Assembly: GCA_022828595.1 (NCBI GenBank)
Contig: JAKGHH010000004.1
Span: forward strand, 56,198,422 to 56,262,421
Origin: Nelumbo lutea
Lineage: Eukaryota; Streptophyta; Magnoliopsida; Proteales; Nelumbonaceae
Length of the DNA: 64,000 bases
Direction: 5' to 3'
Part shown: positions 1 to 10,961 of the stretch, piece after piece
How positions within the stretch are numbered: the stretch's first letter is position 1
Layout: every line of letters starts with the position of its first letter
Made by a program: the position numbers and the translations under genes
The notes under the pieces: generated by a model
Seen by the model: the letters and a program-made list of their open reading frames with translations, nothing else
The model's database searches: none
What the model was told of the DNA's origin: nothing

Positions 1-332
1 GGTCTAGGGCAATACTGGAAATCTGGTCCAGTTCAAGGATTGAAGTAATCCTACACTGCATGTGCCTTGGGTTTCACCCTAGCGGTTGAGGCAAGCAACC
101 CCAACACTTGGTAGCACACCAGTGTCAACCTTGATAGGATAAATCTCCCCAGACTTATCCAACGACTGTGAATGTTCTAAACTAACACGAGTCTCTTTAA
201 TTATCCAGTTTAAGGGTATTACACAGAAATATACCACACAACATGAATCAAACATGTACTTTATTTATTTACACTAAATATCAAAAGTACATCAAAACTG
301 ATTGAAGCTAAGGGCATACAAAACTTTCTAAC
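1..332. other. Unassigned flank beside truncated LTR
   Basis: No coding frame or recognised family is visible on either strand. The similarity between the two Athila LTRs starts at about 333, so the first 165 bases of the 5' LTR are absent and this unrelated sequence takes their place. It does not encode the missing C-terminal repeats of the PPR gene interrupted at 10961, so the two sides of the Athila element no longer match. Confidence 0.5.
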
Positions 333-1793
333 CGATACAGCCCAGCTGGCAGCAAGGCCCAGTCGAGAGGTCAAAAGAGGGCTATTCGGCCCTTAAAGCC
401 CATGCAACACTCTTTGGGAGAGCCCAAAGAGAGAGCCCAACCGTAGCCTTCCAAGGGAGCCTATTCGGCCCAGCTAGGAGGAGGCCCCTTTGCAACTCAA
501 GAACAACCCAAATTGTAGCTCAAGAGCAGCCCAAAGTGTAGCCAAAAGAGGCTAGGGGTGGCAACTTTTAGAAAGTTCAAGAGAGATAAGGATAGCAACT
601 TCTAGAAGGTTCAAGAGGCTAAAGGCGTGAAACTTTCTAGAGGAGAGAACTTTCTAGATGAGAGAACTTTCTAGATGGGAGAACTTTCTAGATGAGAGAG
701 GAGAAGAGAGGAGAATTCCATTTGGGCGAATTCCTTTTGGAGAGAAGAGAAAGATAGGTGCAAGAGAGAAGAAGAGAGGAGAAGATTCAAGAATATTCAA
801 GAGAAGAAGGAGCTGATTTTGAATTTGGAGAAGAAGCCATTGGAGGAGATCAATCTAGGTTTTCTTCATCCTTGATTTCTGCACAAGTGGTAATCAAATT
901 CAGTTAGGGCTTTCATGTTTATTTTCTCAATTAATTCAATCTTTCTTGCTGTAATTGAATGATATTTCATGTAAATTCAGATTTGTAATTAGTTCTCTAA
1001 GGTTATTCGAATGAATTAGATTCAATTTTGAAGTTTCTTGATTAGAAATTCAATTGTAGAACTGTTAGTCGAGCTGCTATCTTGTAAGCTCAGATTTGTA
1101 ATTTTAGATCATGAACTTGCAAGGTCTGAATTGCTATTTTGTAATCTCAGACCTATAATTTCAGATCATGAAATTGTAATATCTGAATTGGTGGAGAGAG
1201 AATTCAGGTAACTTTAATTCAGTTTGGATGATTTGTTCCTTGGAAATCCTAGATTGCTTGAGAAAGACTCTAAGATTTTAGATCTACTACTCAAGAACCG
1301 AATTGAGTGCAAAGTTAGAGATAACTTGCACAATTCTGTTGGTGATCATTCAAATCTGAAATGATGCCCTAGAATTTCTATATTTTAATGCATGCATGGG
1401 GATTAGATTTTTTCTAGAGATAGGAGAATTATCACTCATGCATAGAATCAACATGTGCTTGAGAGTGGTTGTTCATTGCCTTGGGGTTTCACCAAATCAA
1501 GGTTGAATCCTAATCTAATCGAATGGCATGGAGATCTAATTGCTGAATCAATTTTATGCATAGTTAGCTTGTCTTCTCAATTTGCTTGCAAGGTGTTTGA
1601 TCAAATTTGTTAGAGCTAGTTTTGTAGTTCGGATTTCAGATTTGAATTAGATTTAAATTTCTTCTAATTAGGTAAGAGTTGGCTGATGTACTAATAGTAG
1701 TTACTACATAAGTCCTCATGGGAATGATACTTTATTCATCACTCTCTTACTTGTGCGGCTAGTGCACTTGCTGGTGTAAGCAAATACGCATCA
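333..1793 (+). repeat. 5' LTR of Athila-like element, truncated
   Basis: Aligns with the 3' LTR from the GATACA(G/A)CC segment to the terminal CATCA. It lacks the first 165 bases and also a stretch in the middle, so it is about 80 bases shorter than the matching part of the 3' LTR. The missing middle part includes the TATAAAA box found at 9773 in the 3' LTR, so this LTR has probably lost its promoter. Confidence 0.88.
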
Positions 1794-1799
1794 AGTTTT

Positions 1800-1817
1800 T
1801 GGCGCCATTGCCGGGGA
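1800..1817 (+). other. Primer binding site (tRNA-Asp type)
   Basis: TGGCGCCATTGCCGGGGA lies six bases after the 5' LTR. It is complementary to the 3' end of plant tRNA-Asp apart from one base (A where G is usual), the primer typical of Athila elements. Confidence 0.85.
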
Positions 1818-2951
1818 CTTATTGCAGCAATATTAGGAACTATTAGCCACTGTTAATCTGATTTCTAACTCTACATATTAGGATTCAAATCTGTGTTTTG
1901 TAGCCTCCATTGCTGTTATAGATAATTTTCTTTCTATTACTGATTTGCTTTATCCTTGTTTTCTGTTTAGTCTTAATAGTGTAGCTGCCTTTTAGTTCTA
2001 TTTATTTTATAAAAAGAGCGTGGTTTTGATCTATATACATTAACTTTCATTGCTAAAATCAGAATTCAGATCTGAACACACAGAAGAAAAAAGTTATAGC
2101 TATTCTAATTCAGTAGTATAGCTGATAGAGATAGTCTAGTTCTATACATTACAATTCAGATCTGCACACACTAATCTACTATTTTAGGTAATCTCTTTTT
2201 CTTGCCGAATGTTTCTAGTCCTATACTAGGTAATCTGATTTTTATTTCTGTTGTATGATAGGTTCAGATCTGTAGATGGAATAACTTCCCTTGCTGATAT
2301 GAGTAGTTTTCTTGCCTAGTGTTAATTGCCTCTTTCTCAGTTTGTTGTTCTAGTTTCTCATTTAAAAGCCTGTTGTTCCATTTCTGGTTTAATAGATCTG
2401 ATATATTTTTTATTTGAAGTAGGATTCAGATCTGTATTTTCTAATATTTGTAGTTTCCCTTCTATTGCTGATTTGTTTAGTTTTGATTGCTAATCTAGTA
2501 TTGCCAGTTGAATCGATTTATGGTTCTTTATATCTCATAAAATCAGTGGAGTTCAGATCTATACACATTAGCTTTCAGTGCTGAGTGCAAGAATCAGATC
2601 GCACACAGAAAAAAAAATCTTAGGCTGATATCCAGATCAGTGTATATTAATCTTCATTGTTGAAATCAGAATTTCTTGCCGATTGTCTCTATGTCAGGCT
2701 GCTCTTCTTGCTTCAAGTGTGCAATCTGCTAGAGTTGATAGGCTACTTCTCTGATTTCAAGCTAGTATATCAGAGTTCAGATCTGTCCATATTCAGCCTG
2801 CTGATTGTTATTGTGTTTAAAGCTTTGTCTTCTTAGATAACATTCAGTCTTTGCCTTGTAAATTGCTGTTAGATTAGGATTGCTAATTGTTTAATTATTT
2901 TCAATTCTGAATTAGTACATAGTCTTTTTCTTGCTTTGACTTGTATAGTTA
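1818..2951 (+). other. Athila leader (5' untranslated region)
   Basis: Over 1.1 kb without a usable reading frame between the primer site and the gag start. The phrase TTCAGATCTG and close variants recurs many times along it (for example near 2065, 2156, 2430, 2550 and 2775), as does GCTGAT. These look like an old, scattered repeat of unknown role. Confidence 0.6.
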
Positions 2952-4348
2952 ATGACAAGCAGACCTGAACTGGAGGAAGTCCCTTACGACCTAGAGATTG
3001 AAAGAACCCTCTGCATCCACTTACGAGCTGCTAGACAAATTAGAGCTGAAATTGAAGAGATGGCCGAACCAAGAACTATGATGGACTATACCAAACCAAC
3101 CTTAACCAGAGCTGTTTCAAGCATTGTAAGACCAGCCATTGTTGCTAATAGTTTTGAGATCAAACCAGCCATAATTCAAATGATCCAAAACACAGTTCAG
3201 TATTGTGGGATGGCTCATGAAGATTCAAACTCTCACATAGCCAATTTCTTGGAGATTTGTGACACTTTCAAGCATAATGGGGTGAGTGATGATGCTGTTA
3301 AGCTGAGGTTATTCCCATTTTCATTAAAAGATAAGGCCAAGACTTGGCTGAATTCATTATCGGCCGGATCTATAGGCACTTGGGATGAGATGGCTAGCCG
3401 ATTCCTCTCCAAGTACTTCCCTCCATCCAAGACAACAAAGATGAGAAATGACATCACCACTTTCTTCCAACAAGATGGAGAATCTTTATATGAGTCATGG
3501 GAGCGGTATAAGGAGCTGTTAAGGAAACCTTCTACAATGGTCTAACCGAAGCCAACAAGACCATCCTAGATGCGGCAGTTGGGGGCTCCATCAACAATAA
3601 GACCCCCAAAGTGGCCCATGCACTCATAGAGGAGATTGCAACTGATAATTACCAATGGCATTCAGAGAGAACACAAGTGAAGAAGTAGCATGGTCTTCAC
3701 AATGTGGACTCATACACTGCTCTATATGTGCAAATAGGTGCACTTAGCAAGAAAATTGATGAGATGTAGATGGCAACCATGAATGCGTAGTCTATGACAT
3801 GTAATTGGTGTGGGGGAGGTCACATCAGCATTGAATGCAAAGTTGGCAATCAGTTTAGGCAGTCCACAAAATAGGTTGATTTTGTTGGCAACTTTGCAAG
3901 GCAGCAGGGAAATTAGCACCACCATGCCTTTAACCCCGGATGGAGAGGCTACCCGAATCAGTCATGGCCAAATCAGCATGGACCGAAGCCCTTTCCCCAA
4001 AATTTCCATCAACCGGAAAAGAAATCTAACCTAGAGGAGCTGATGATCAAGTTCATAGCCAGTGCTGAAACCAGATTTCAGAACCAAGAGGCTTCAATAA
4101 AGAACTTGAAAAATCAGGTTCGGCAGTTGTCGCAAATGATTTCGGCAAGAATACCGGGCACTCTACCAAGCAATACAGAAGTGAATCCATGAGAACAAGT
4201 GCAGGTTATCACTTTAAGAAGTGGTAAGGAGCTGCTGGAAGTAGAGAAGAAAGCAAGGGCTGAAAACAATGCAGATGCACCCCTTGAAACCGGAAACAAG
4301 AAGGAGGAGCAATCTGAACCACAACAAGAAAAACACCAACAACCATAA
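2952..4348 (+). pseudogene. gag: Athila gag (nucleocapsid polyprotein), broken
   Basis: Gag packages element RNA into cytoplasmic virus-like particles. The first 197 residues read openly and contain the retrotransposon gag core (AKTWLNSL, then FLSKYFPP). A deletion after LLRK shifts the frame near 3525: the family normally has about a dozen residues before TFYNGL that are missing here, and TFYNGL continues in another frame. Further stops follow. A zinc knuckle of form CX2CX3HX4C is readable at 3800-3838 (CNWCGGGH), then the VGNF and PGWRGYPN segments and the QNQEASIKNL coiled region usual for Athila gag. The start is the first ATG of the open frame after the leader. Confidence 0.85.
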
Positions 4349-5135
4349 GTTCCCTTTCCCAATAGGTTGAAGCAACACAAATTTAAAGAGGTATTCGGTA
4401 AGTTTCTTGAAGTATTTAAAAATTTACGTATTAATATTCTTTTTGATGATGCTTTAGCCCAGATGCCACACTATGCAAAATTTCTAAAGGAGATATTGGC
4501 AAACAAAAGGAAATTGGGAGATGTGGCTACGGTTGCTCTAAATGAAGAATGCTCAGCAATCCTTCTCAACAAGCTGCCCCAAAAGCTTAAAGACCCAGGG
4601 AGTTTCACTATCCCCTGTACTATTGGTAGTTTAAAAATTGAAAAGGTATTATGTGATTTAGGAGATAGCATAAATTTAATGCCATATTCGATTTTCAAAA
4701 AATTGGGATTGGGAGAACCCCAACCCACAAGAGTTGCATTGCAATTGGCTGATAGGTCCATCAAGCATCCTAGGGAAATTATAGAAGATGTGCTTGTTAA
4801 AGTAGATAAGTTCATCTTTCCAGTTGATTTCATTGTATTAAACATGCAAGAAGATGTTGATGTTCCTCTCATCCTAGGGAGACCTTTTTTAGCTATGGAG
4901 AAGGTAGATTGATGTCCAACAAGGAAAAATCAGCCTTAGGATTCAATATGAGGAAATACTTTTTAAAATGTCTGATGCTATGAAACATGAACCCTCTAGT
5001 GATGATTCTTGTTACATGGTTGATGTTATTGATTATGCAATTGATGTTTGCTTTTAGGTAAATAGGATGGCAGATCCTCTTGAACTTTGCCTATAAGGAG
5101 GAGTTGCAAAGGAAGAAAATGAAGAGGTTAATTGC
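4349..5135 (+). pseudogene. Athila aspartic protease region, broken
   Basis: The protease cleaves the Gag-Pol polyprotein. Residues readable from 4367 give the Athila protease: DLGDSINLMPYS around 4655, QLADRSIKHPRGI-like text with one change, then PLILGRPFLA. The active-site triad motif DLGAS is DLGDS here, which changes a residue next to the catalytic Asp. The frame is lost at 4910 just after GRPFLA; conserved text (RIQYEEILFKMSD) continues in another frame with stops near 5058 and 5096. It lies between gag and reverse transcriptase as in other gypsy elements. Confidence 0.82.
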
Positions 5136-6911
5136 ATGGCAACATACCTGAATGCCAATCCACAGTTCCATGGGAAAGGATTTCTCAAGTTGGAGAGCTT
5201 GGGCAGATCACCAATGCCAACAAGCAAGCCTTCAACTCAAGAACCACCCACCCTTGAACTAAAGCAACTCCCACCTCATTTGGAGTATGCTTTCTTAGAG
5301 GCATCATCAGTTCTACCGGTAATCATATCAGCAGCCTTGAGCCCGTTGCAAAAAGAAAAATTATTAAGTGTTACGAGAATACAAGACAGCCTTGGCTTGG
5401 AAGGTAGCCGACATCAAGGGCATCAATCCATCGGTATGCACGCATAGAATTCTGATGGAAGATGGTAGCAAGCCCTCAATTCAGCCCCAAAGATGCCTGA
5501 ACCCAAACATGAAGGAGGTGGTGAAGGCTGAAATCATTAAGATCTTAGATGCCGGAATTATTTATCCTTTCTCTGACAATTCTTGGGTGAGCCCCGTGCA
5601 AGTAGTACCCAAGAAAGGTGACATGACCATTATTCCAAATGAAAGAAATGAACTCATCCCGATTAGAACCGTCACCGGGTGGCAAGTATGCATTGACTAC
5701 AAAAAGTTGAATGAAGCCACACACAAGGATCACTTTCCTCTCCCATTTATTGACCAAATGTTAGAGAGGCTAGCCGGGCATGAGTACTATTGTTTCTTGG
5801 ATGGTTATTCAGGTTACAATTAGATCCCAATTGCACTGGAAGACCAAGAGAAGACCACCTTCACTTGCCCTTACGGTACCTTTGCTTATAGGAGAATTTC
5901 ATTTGGGTTGTGTAACACTCCAACAACTTTTCAGTGGTCTATGATATCAATATTTTTTTATATGGTTGAAAAGTTAATGGAAGTTTTCATGGATGACTTT
6001 TCAGCCTTTGGTTCTTCCTTTGATGCATGTTTGAACAATTTGGAGAAGGTGCTTAGGCGGTGCAAGGAGACACATCTAGTGCTAAATTGGGAGAAGTGAC
6101 ATTTCATGGTGCAAGAAGGCATCATGCTTGGGCATAAAATTTTACAGAAAGGTATAGAGGTTGCCACCACCAACATTAGTCCATTTTGTAAGAAGCTTCT
6201 TGGGACATGCCGGGTTCTATAGAAGATTTATCAATGACTTCTCCAAGATAACCAAGCCATTGTCTACTTTTCTTCAAAAGGATGTGGCCTTTGAGTTCAC
6301 AGCCAAATGCCTACAAGCCTTCAACATTTTGAAGGACAAGTTAATCAATGCACCCATCATGATTGCACCAGATTGGACACTTTCATTTGAGCTAATGTGT
6401 GATGCGAGTGATTCAGCCGTAGGAGCTATTTTGGGACAAAGATTGAACAGACACTTTCAGCTGATCTACTATGCTAGTAGAACCTTGAATGAAGCACAAC
6501 AGAAAAGGAACTTCTAGTGGTAATCTTTGCTTTTGATAAGTTTCATTCATATTTGATTTTGTCCAAAGTCATTGTGTATACAGATCACTCGGCATTGCGG
6601 CACCTACTCGCCAAGAATGATGCAAAATCGAGGCTGATTAGGTAGATCCTATTGCTGCAAGAATTTGATGTGGAAATCCATGATAAGAAAGGTGCCGAGA
6701 ACCTAGCTGCTAATCATCTCTCTCGGCTAGATAATGCAGACTTAAAAGAGAAGACAATCAGCACCATCCGACAGGAGTTTCCGAATGAGCACCTCTACTC
6801 CATTCAGGTAGACTCATCACCTTGGTTTGCTGATTTTGCAAACTATCTTGTTGCACATGTTATTCCCCTAACCTTTCATATCAACAGAGGAAGACGTTCT
6901 TCTCTTATGTG
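5136..6911 (+). pseudogene. Athila reverse transcriptase and RNase H, broken
   Basis: Reverse transcriptase copies element RNA into DNA and RNase H degrades the RNA strand. The spacer and finger region reads from 5136 to about 5823 across one frame change near 5390. Palm motifs include CIDYKKLNEATHKDHFPLPF, then YCFLDGYSGYN followed by a stop at 5821, then the catalytic VFMDDFSAFGSS (FMDD at 5986-5997) intact. RNase H is seen at about 6390-6520 (MCDASDSAVGAILGQ) and 6560-6740 (TDHSALRHL, then NLAANHLSRLDN). Stops near 6100, 6517 and 6643 break the frame. Confidence 0.87.
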
Positions 6912-8137
6912 AAATACTATTTGTGGGAGGATCCCTTTTTGTACAAGCTATGTGCAGATCAGATCATAAGAGATGTGTTCCCGGGGAGGAGATGGAGTCA
7001 GTGCTCCGGTACTACAATGATAGAGAAGCGGGAGGCCACTTTGGAGCCAACTGCCCTACAGCCAAGGTCTTGCAATCAGGTTTCTATTGGCCCACCTTGT
7101 TCAAGGATGCTCATAGGTATGTGTCTTCATGTGATCAATGTTAGAGAACAGGTAACATTTCCCGGCAAAATGAGATGCCCCTCACTAATATCTTGATTTG
7201 TGAAATTTTTTATGTATGGGGTATAGACTTCATGGGACCCTTCCCGAACTCTTTTGGGAATAAGTACATCCTAGTTGCTGTTGATTATGTGTCTAAATGG
7301 GTGGAAGCCATAGCTTTTCCACAAATGACTCTAGGAGGATAGTACATTTCCTGAAAAAGCTATTCACCAGATTTGGCACACCCCGTGCTATCATAAGTGA
7401 TAGGGGAACCCATTTCTGCAACACCCAGTTTGAACGACTAATGTGGAAATATGGTGTTACACACAAATTGGCGACCCCATATCACCGTCAAACCAATGGC
7501 CAAGTCGAATTAGCCAACAAGGAGCTTAAAAGAATATTGGAGAAGACTGTAGACTCTGCCAGGAGAGATTGGGCAATCAGGTTAGATGATGCATTATAGG
7601 CCTATAGAATTGCATACAAAACACCCATCGGCATGTCCCCATACAAGCTAGTTTTTGGTAAAGCATGTCATTTACCTGTTGAGTTAGAACATAAGGCTTA
7701 TTGGGCACTAAAGCTCTTGAATTTTGATTCACAAGCCACAGGAGCCAAGAGGCGGGCTGTAGCTAAATGAGTTGGATGAATTCAGACTTACCGCCTATGA
7801 GAATGCCAAGATTTACAAGGAGAGAACTAAACGATGGCATGATAAGAACCTATTGAGACGTGACTTTCATGTAGGCCAACAAGTGTTATTGTATAATTCC
7901 CATCTCTGGTTGTTCCCGGGCAAGATAAGATCCAGATGGTCGGGGCCTTTCACCATCACACAGGTTTTTCCCCATGGGGCCGTAGAGGTCACCCACCCGG
8001 TACATGCCACATTTAAGGTGAATGGTCAGCACCTCAAGCCATATTTAGTGGGAGGAATGTTGGGCTACTCCATCCACTGTATACTTAGACGACCGTTGAT
8101 CTCACTAGACTATCGAGTTTCGGATGAGCTGTCATAA
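6912..8137 (+). pseudogene. Athila integrase, broken
   Basis: Integrase inserts the DNA copy into the genome. The N-terminal HHCC zinc domain is read at about 7021-7142 (GGHFGANCPTAKV to SSCDQC). The catalytic core shows the first Asp in GIDFMGPF (about 7219), the second in IISDRGTHF (about 7391) and the Glu in NGQVELANKEL (about 7498), so all three DDE residues survive on conceptual reading. Stops occur near 7143, 7195 and 7599, and a frameshift near 7770. The C-terminal part ([12 protein letters not shown] to [11 protein letters not shown]) ends at 8137 with no chromodomain. Confidence 0.86.
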
Positions 8138-9255
8138 ACTTTCTTGTTTGCTTTCTGTTTTTCTTTTTCTTAGCATTTGAGTTTAGTTTTTTTAGTTAGG
8201 ATGTTAAATTGGTAGGCTATTGTTCTTTCTAGTTTTATGTGATTTTTCATAGATAGGGGCTTCCCATCAAAGGAGGTATTATAAAATTCATAATGATCTT
8301 CAGGGAAGTCCTCTCAACCCCTCTCCTTACTTGATATTGCTCTTCATGCCCTTACCCTCATTGCTGGATTCATTTTCACTCCCTAACACTAAGAACATTG
8401 AGGACAATGTTCATCTTAAGTGTGGGGGAGAGGCTGAAGTTATGCACCTCAATCATCCCAACACTTATATACATGCATTGATAAGCCGAATAAACTAGAA
8501 ATCCCCTTAAGATCATTGCTGTTCATTAGGTGAATTCAAAGAGGGAACACATTGAGTTGAGGGAGACCACTATAAGTGTCCGAGTTTACTCTTGTGAATG
8601 ATCCAAACACAATTCATGAGGTTAAGGAAGTTGAATATGACTTTCAGCATGACCGGCCCTAGCTACCTTCATGTGTAGAATGCACTTGATTGGAATAATT
8701 GATGATCATTCAAGCTAGTTTACATTTGAACTATTAATGCATGAGGTTCAAAAAAAAAAAGAGTGTGAGATGAAGCATAAAATGCACTCACACCAAAAGA
8801 AAAAGAAGAAAGAAGAAAATACCCCGTGTGAGATGGAGAGTATAAAATGCACTCAAACCAAAAAATTGGGGGAAAGAAAAGAAAAGAATTCGGTGACGAC
8901 TGAGGTTCGAAGGGACAAAATACAGTTGAACACTCAATAAGGTGCAGTGACAGATTTGGGACCAAGCTCAAAGTGATGGTTAATTTTGGCGGTCAAGGAG
9001 CTGATGTACATATTGAATGGGAGTGAAAGTTGGAACTTGAAAAATCTCATATTTTTCCCTTCCTTGACTCTTATGTATGTGATAAGAATGGTAATTCATA
9101 AGAATGGAGCAGAATACTTACACAAGTTTCCGACCACTCAATGCATTTTCCTCCTAAAAATTCATCCAGTAAATGGTGAGAAAAAGGGGGGATGATCAGT
9201 TTATGGCTGATGTCTTTGCTTGAGGACAAGCAAAAGCTTAAGTGTGGGGGTGTTT
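8138..9255 (+). other. Athila 3' non-coding region with two polypurine-tract-like motifs
   Basis: No conserved frame is seen. Two copies of a GAGGACAA...CTTAAGTGTGGGGG block occur, at about 8400-8430 and 9220-9250; the second abuts the 3' LTR and is the functional position for plus-strand priming. Between them, a GTGTGAGATG...TAAAATGCACTCA(C/A)ACCAAA block is duplicated at 8763-8795 and 8826-8862 in a purine-rich stretch. Confidence 0.65.
9242..9255 (+). other. Polypurine tract of Athila-like element
   Basis: GTGTGGGGGTGTTT immediately precedes the TGATGTG start of the 3' LTR, the position used to prime plus-strand DNA. Confidence 0.7.
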
Positions 9256-10961
9256 TGATGTGTGCACAATTTACATATAAATTCTGGTGTTAATGCATGG
9301 TTTTGATGCCAATTTGTGGGAATTCTTACCTCAGTTGAGCTTGATTTTAGGAAATTGTCAAATGAGACAAGTCTAGGGAAAAAGAGCATAAAACCATGCT
9401 AAATGAGGCCAAATTGAAGGTGATACAACCTAGTTGGGAGCAAGGCCCAGCCGAGAGGTCAAAAGAGGGTTATTCAGCTCTTAAAGCCCATGCAACACTC
9501 TTTGGGACAGCCCAAAGAGATAGCCCAGCCACAACCTTCCAAGGGAGCCTATTTGGCCCAGTAAGGAGGAGGCCCATTTCCAGCTCAAGAACAACCCAAA
9601 TTGTAGCTCAAGATTAGCCCAAAGTGCAGCCAAGAGAGGCTAGGGGCGGCAGCTTCTAGAGAGTTCAAGAGAGCTAAGAATAGCAACTTTTAGAAGGTTC
9701 AAGAGGCTAAAGACACCAAACTTTCTAGAGGAGAGAACTTTTTAGATGAGAGAAAGAGGCTAAAGAGAAGGCTATAAAAGGAGAAGAGAGCTAGGGGAAA
9801 AGGGGTCAAAAACCTTTTGGATTAAATCCTTTTGGGGAGAAGAGAAAGATAGGCGCAAGAGAGGAGAAGATTCAAGAATATTCAAGAGAAGGGTCAAAAA
9901 CCTTTTGGGGAAAAGAGAAAGATTGGCGCAAGAGAGAAGAAGAGAGGAGAATATTCAAGAATATTCAAGAGAAGAAGAAGTTGATTTCGAATTTGGAGAA
10001 GAAGCCATTGGAGGATATCAATCTAGGTTGTCTTCTTCCTTGATTTCTGCACAAGTGGTAATCGAATTCAGTTAGGGATTTTATGTTTATTTTCTCCATT
10101 AATTCAATCTTTCTTGCTATAATTGAATGGTATTTCATGTAAATTCAGATTTGTAATTAGTTCTCTAGGGTTATTCAAATGAATTATATTCAATTTTGAA
10201 GTTTCCTGATTAGAAATTCAATTGTAGAACTGTTAGTCGAGCTACTATTTTGTAAGCTCAGATTTGTAATTTTAGATCATGAACTTGCAAGGTCTGAATT
10301 GCTATTTTGTAATCTTAGACCTGTAATTTCAGATTATGAAATTGTAATATCTGAATTGGTGGAGAGAGAATTCAGGTAACTTTAATTCAGTTTGGATGAT
10401 TTGTTCCTTGGAAATCCTAGAGTGCTTGAGAAAGACTCTAAGATTTTAGATCTACTACTCAAGAACCGAATTGAGTGCAAGGTTAGAGATAACTTGCACA
10501 ATTCTGTTGGTGATCATTCAAATCTGAAATGATGCCATAGAATTTCTATATGTTAATGCATGCATGGGGATTAGATTCTTGCTAGAGATAGAAGAATCAC
10601 CACTCATGCATAGAATGCACATGCGCTTGAGAGAGGCTATTCATTGCCTTGGGGTTTCACCAAACCAAGGCTAAATCTTAATATAATCGAATGACCTAGA
10701 GATCTAATTGTTGAATCAATTTTATGCATAGTTAGCTTGTCTTCTCAATTTGCTTGCAAGGTGTTTGATCAAATTTGTTAGAGCTAGTTTTGTAGTTAGG
10801 ATTTCAGATTTGAATTAGATTTAAATTTCAGCTAATCAGATAAGAGTTGGTTGATGTACTAACAGTAGTTGCTACATAAATCCTCATGGGAACGATACTC
10901 TCTTCATCACTTTATTACTTGTGCGGCTAGTGCACTTGCTAGTGTAAGCAAATACACATCA
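9256..10961 (+). repeat. 3' LTR of Athila-like element, complete
   Basis: Starts TGATGTGTGCAC and ends AATACACATCA, giving a perfect 7-base terminal inverted repeat (TGATGTG/CACATCA). Length 1,706 bases. It shares most of its sequence with 333-1793 and carries a TATA box absent from that copy. A short internal duplication of the GGGTCAAAAACCTTTTGG text lies near 9798 and 9893. Its last base is fused directly to coding sequence of the PPR gene on the other strand. Confidence 0.92.
9773..9779 (+). promoter_or_regulatory. TATA box of Athila 3' LTR
   Basis: TATAAAA within GGCTATAAAAGGAG, about 1.2 kb before the LTR end. It is the only good TATA element in the LTR pair. Confidence 0.6.

Larger units (their letters stand above)
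333..10961 (+). mobile_element. Athila-like Ty3/gypsy LTR retrotransposon, 5'-truncated and decayed
   Basis: Two long direct repeats flank a tRNA-Asp-type primer binding site, gag, aspartic protease, reverse transcriptase, RNase H and integrase in gypsy order. Athila affinity is judged from the CX2CX3HX4C gag zinc knuckle, the tRNA-Asp primer site, LTRs near 1.7 kb, a long leader and long 3' non-coding DNA containing two AAGTGTGGGGG motifs. The coding region is interrupted by many stops and frameshifts, so the copy cannot be autonomous. No envelope-like ORF is seen in the 1.1 kb after integrase. Because the 5' LTR start is missing, no target duplication can be checked. Confidence 0.9.

Noticed and set aside
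1..332. Missing 3' end of the PPR gene
   Set aside because: No PPR repeat text is present on the minus strand.
8720..8971. Lys/Glu-rich and complementary Ser/Phe-rich frames in the Athila 3' region
   Set aside because: They come from a purine-rich duplicated block and show no homology to envelope-like proteins.
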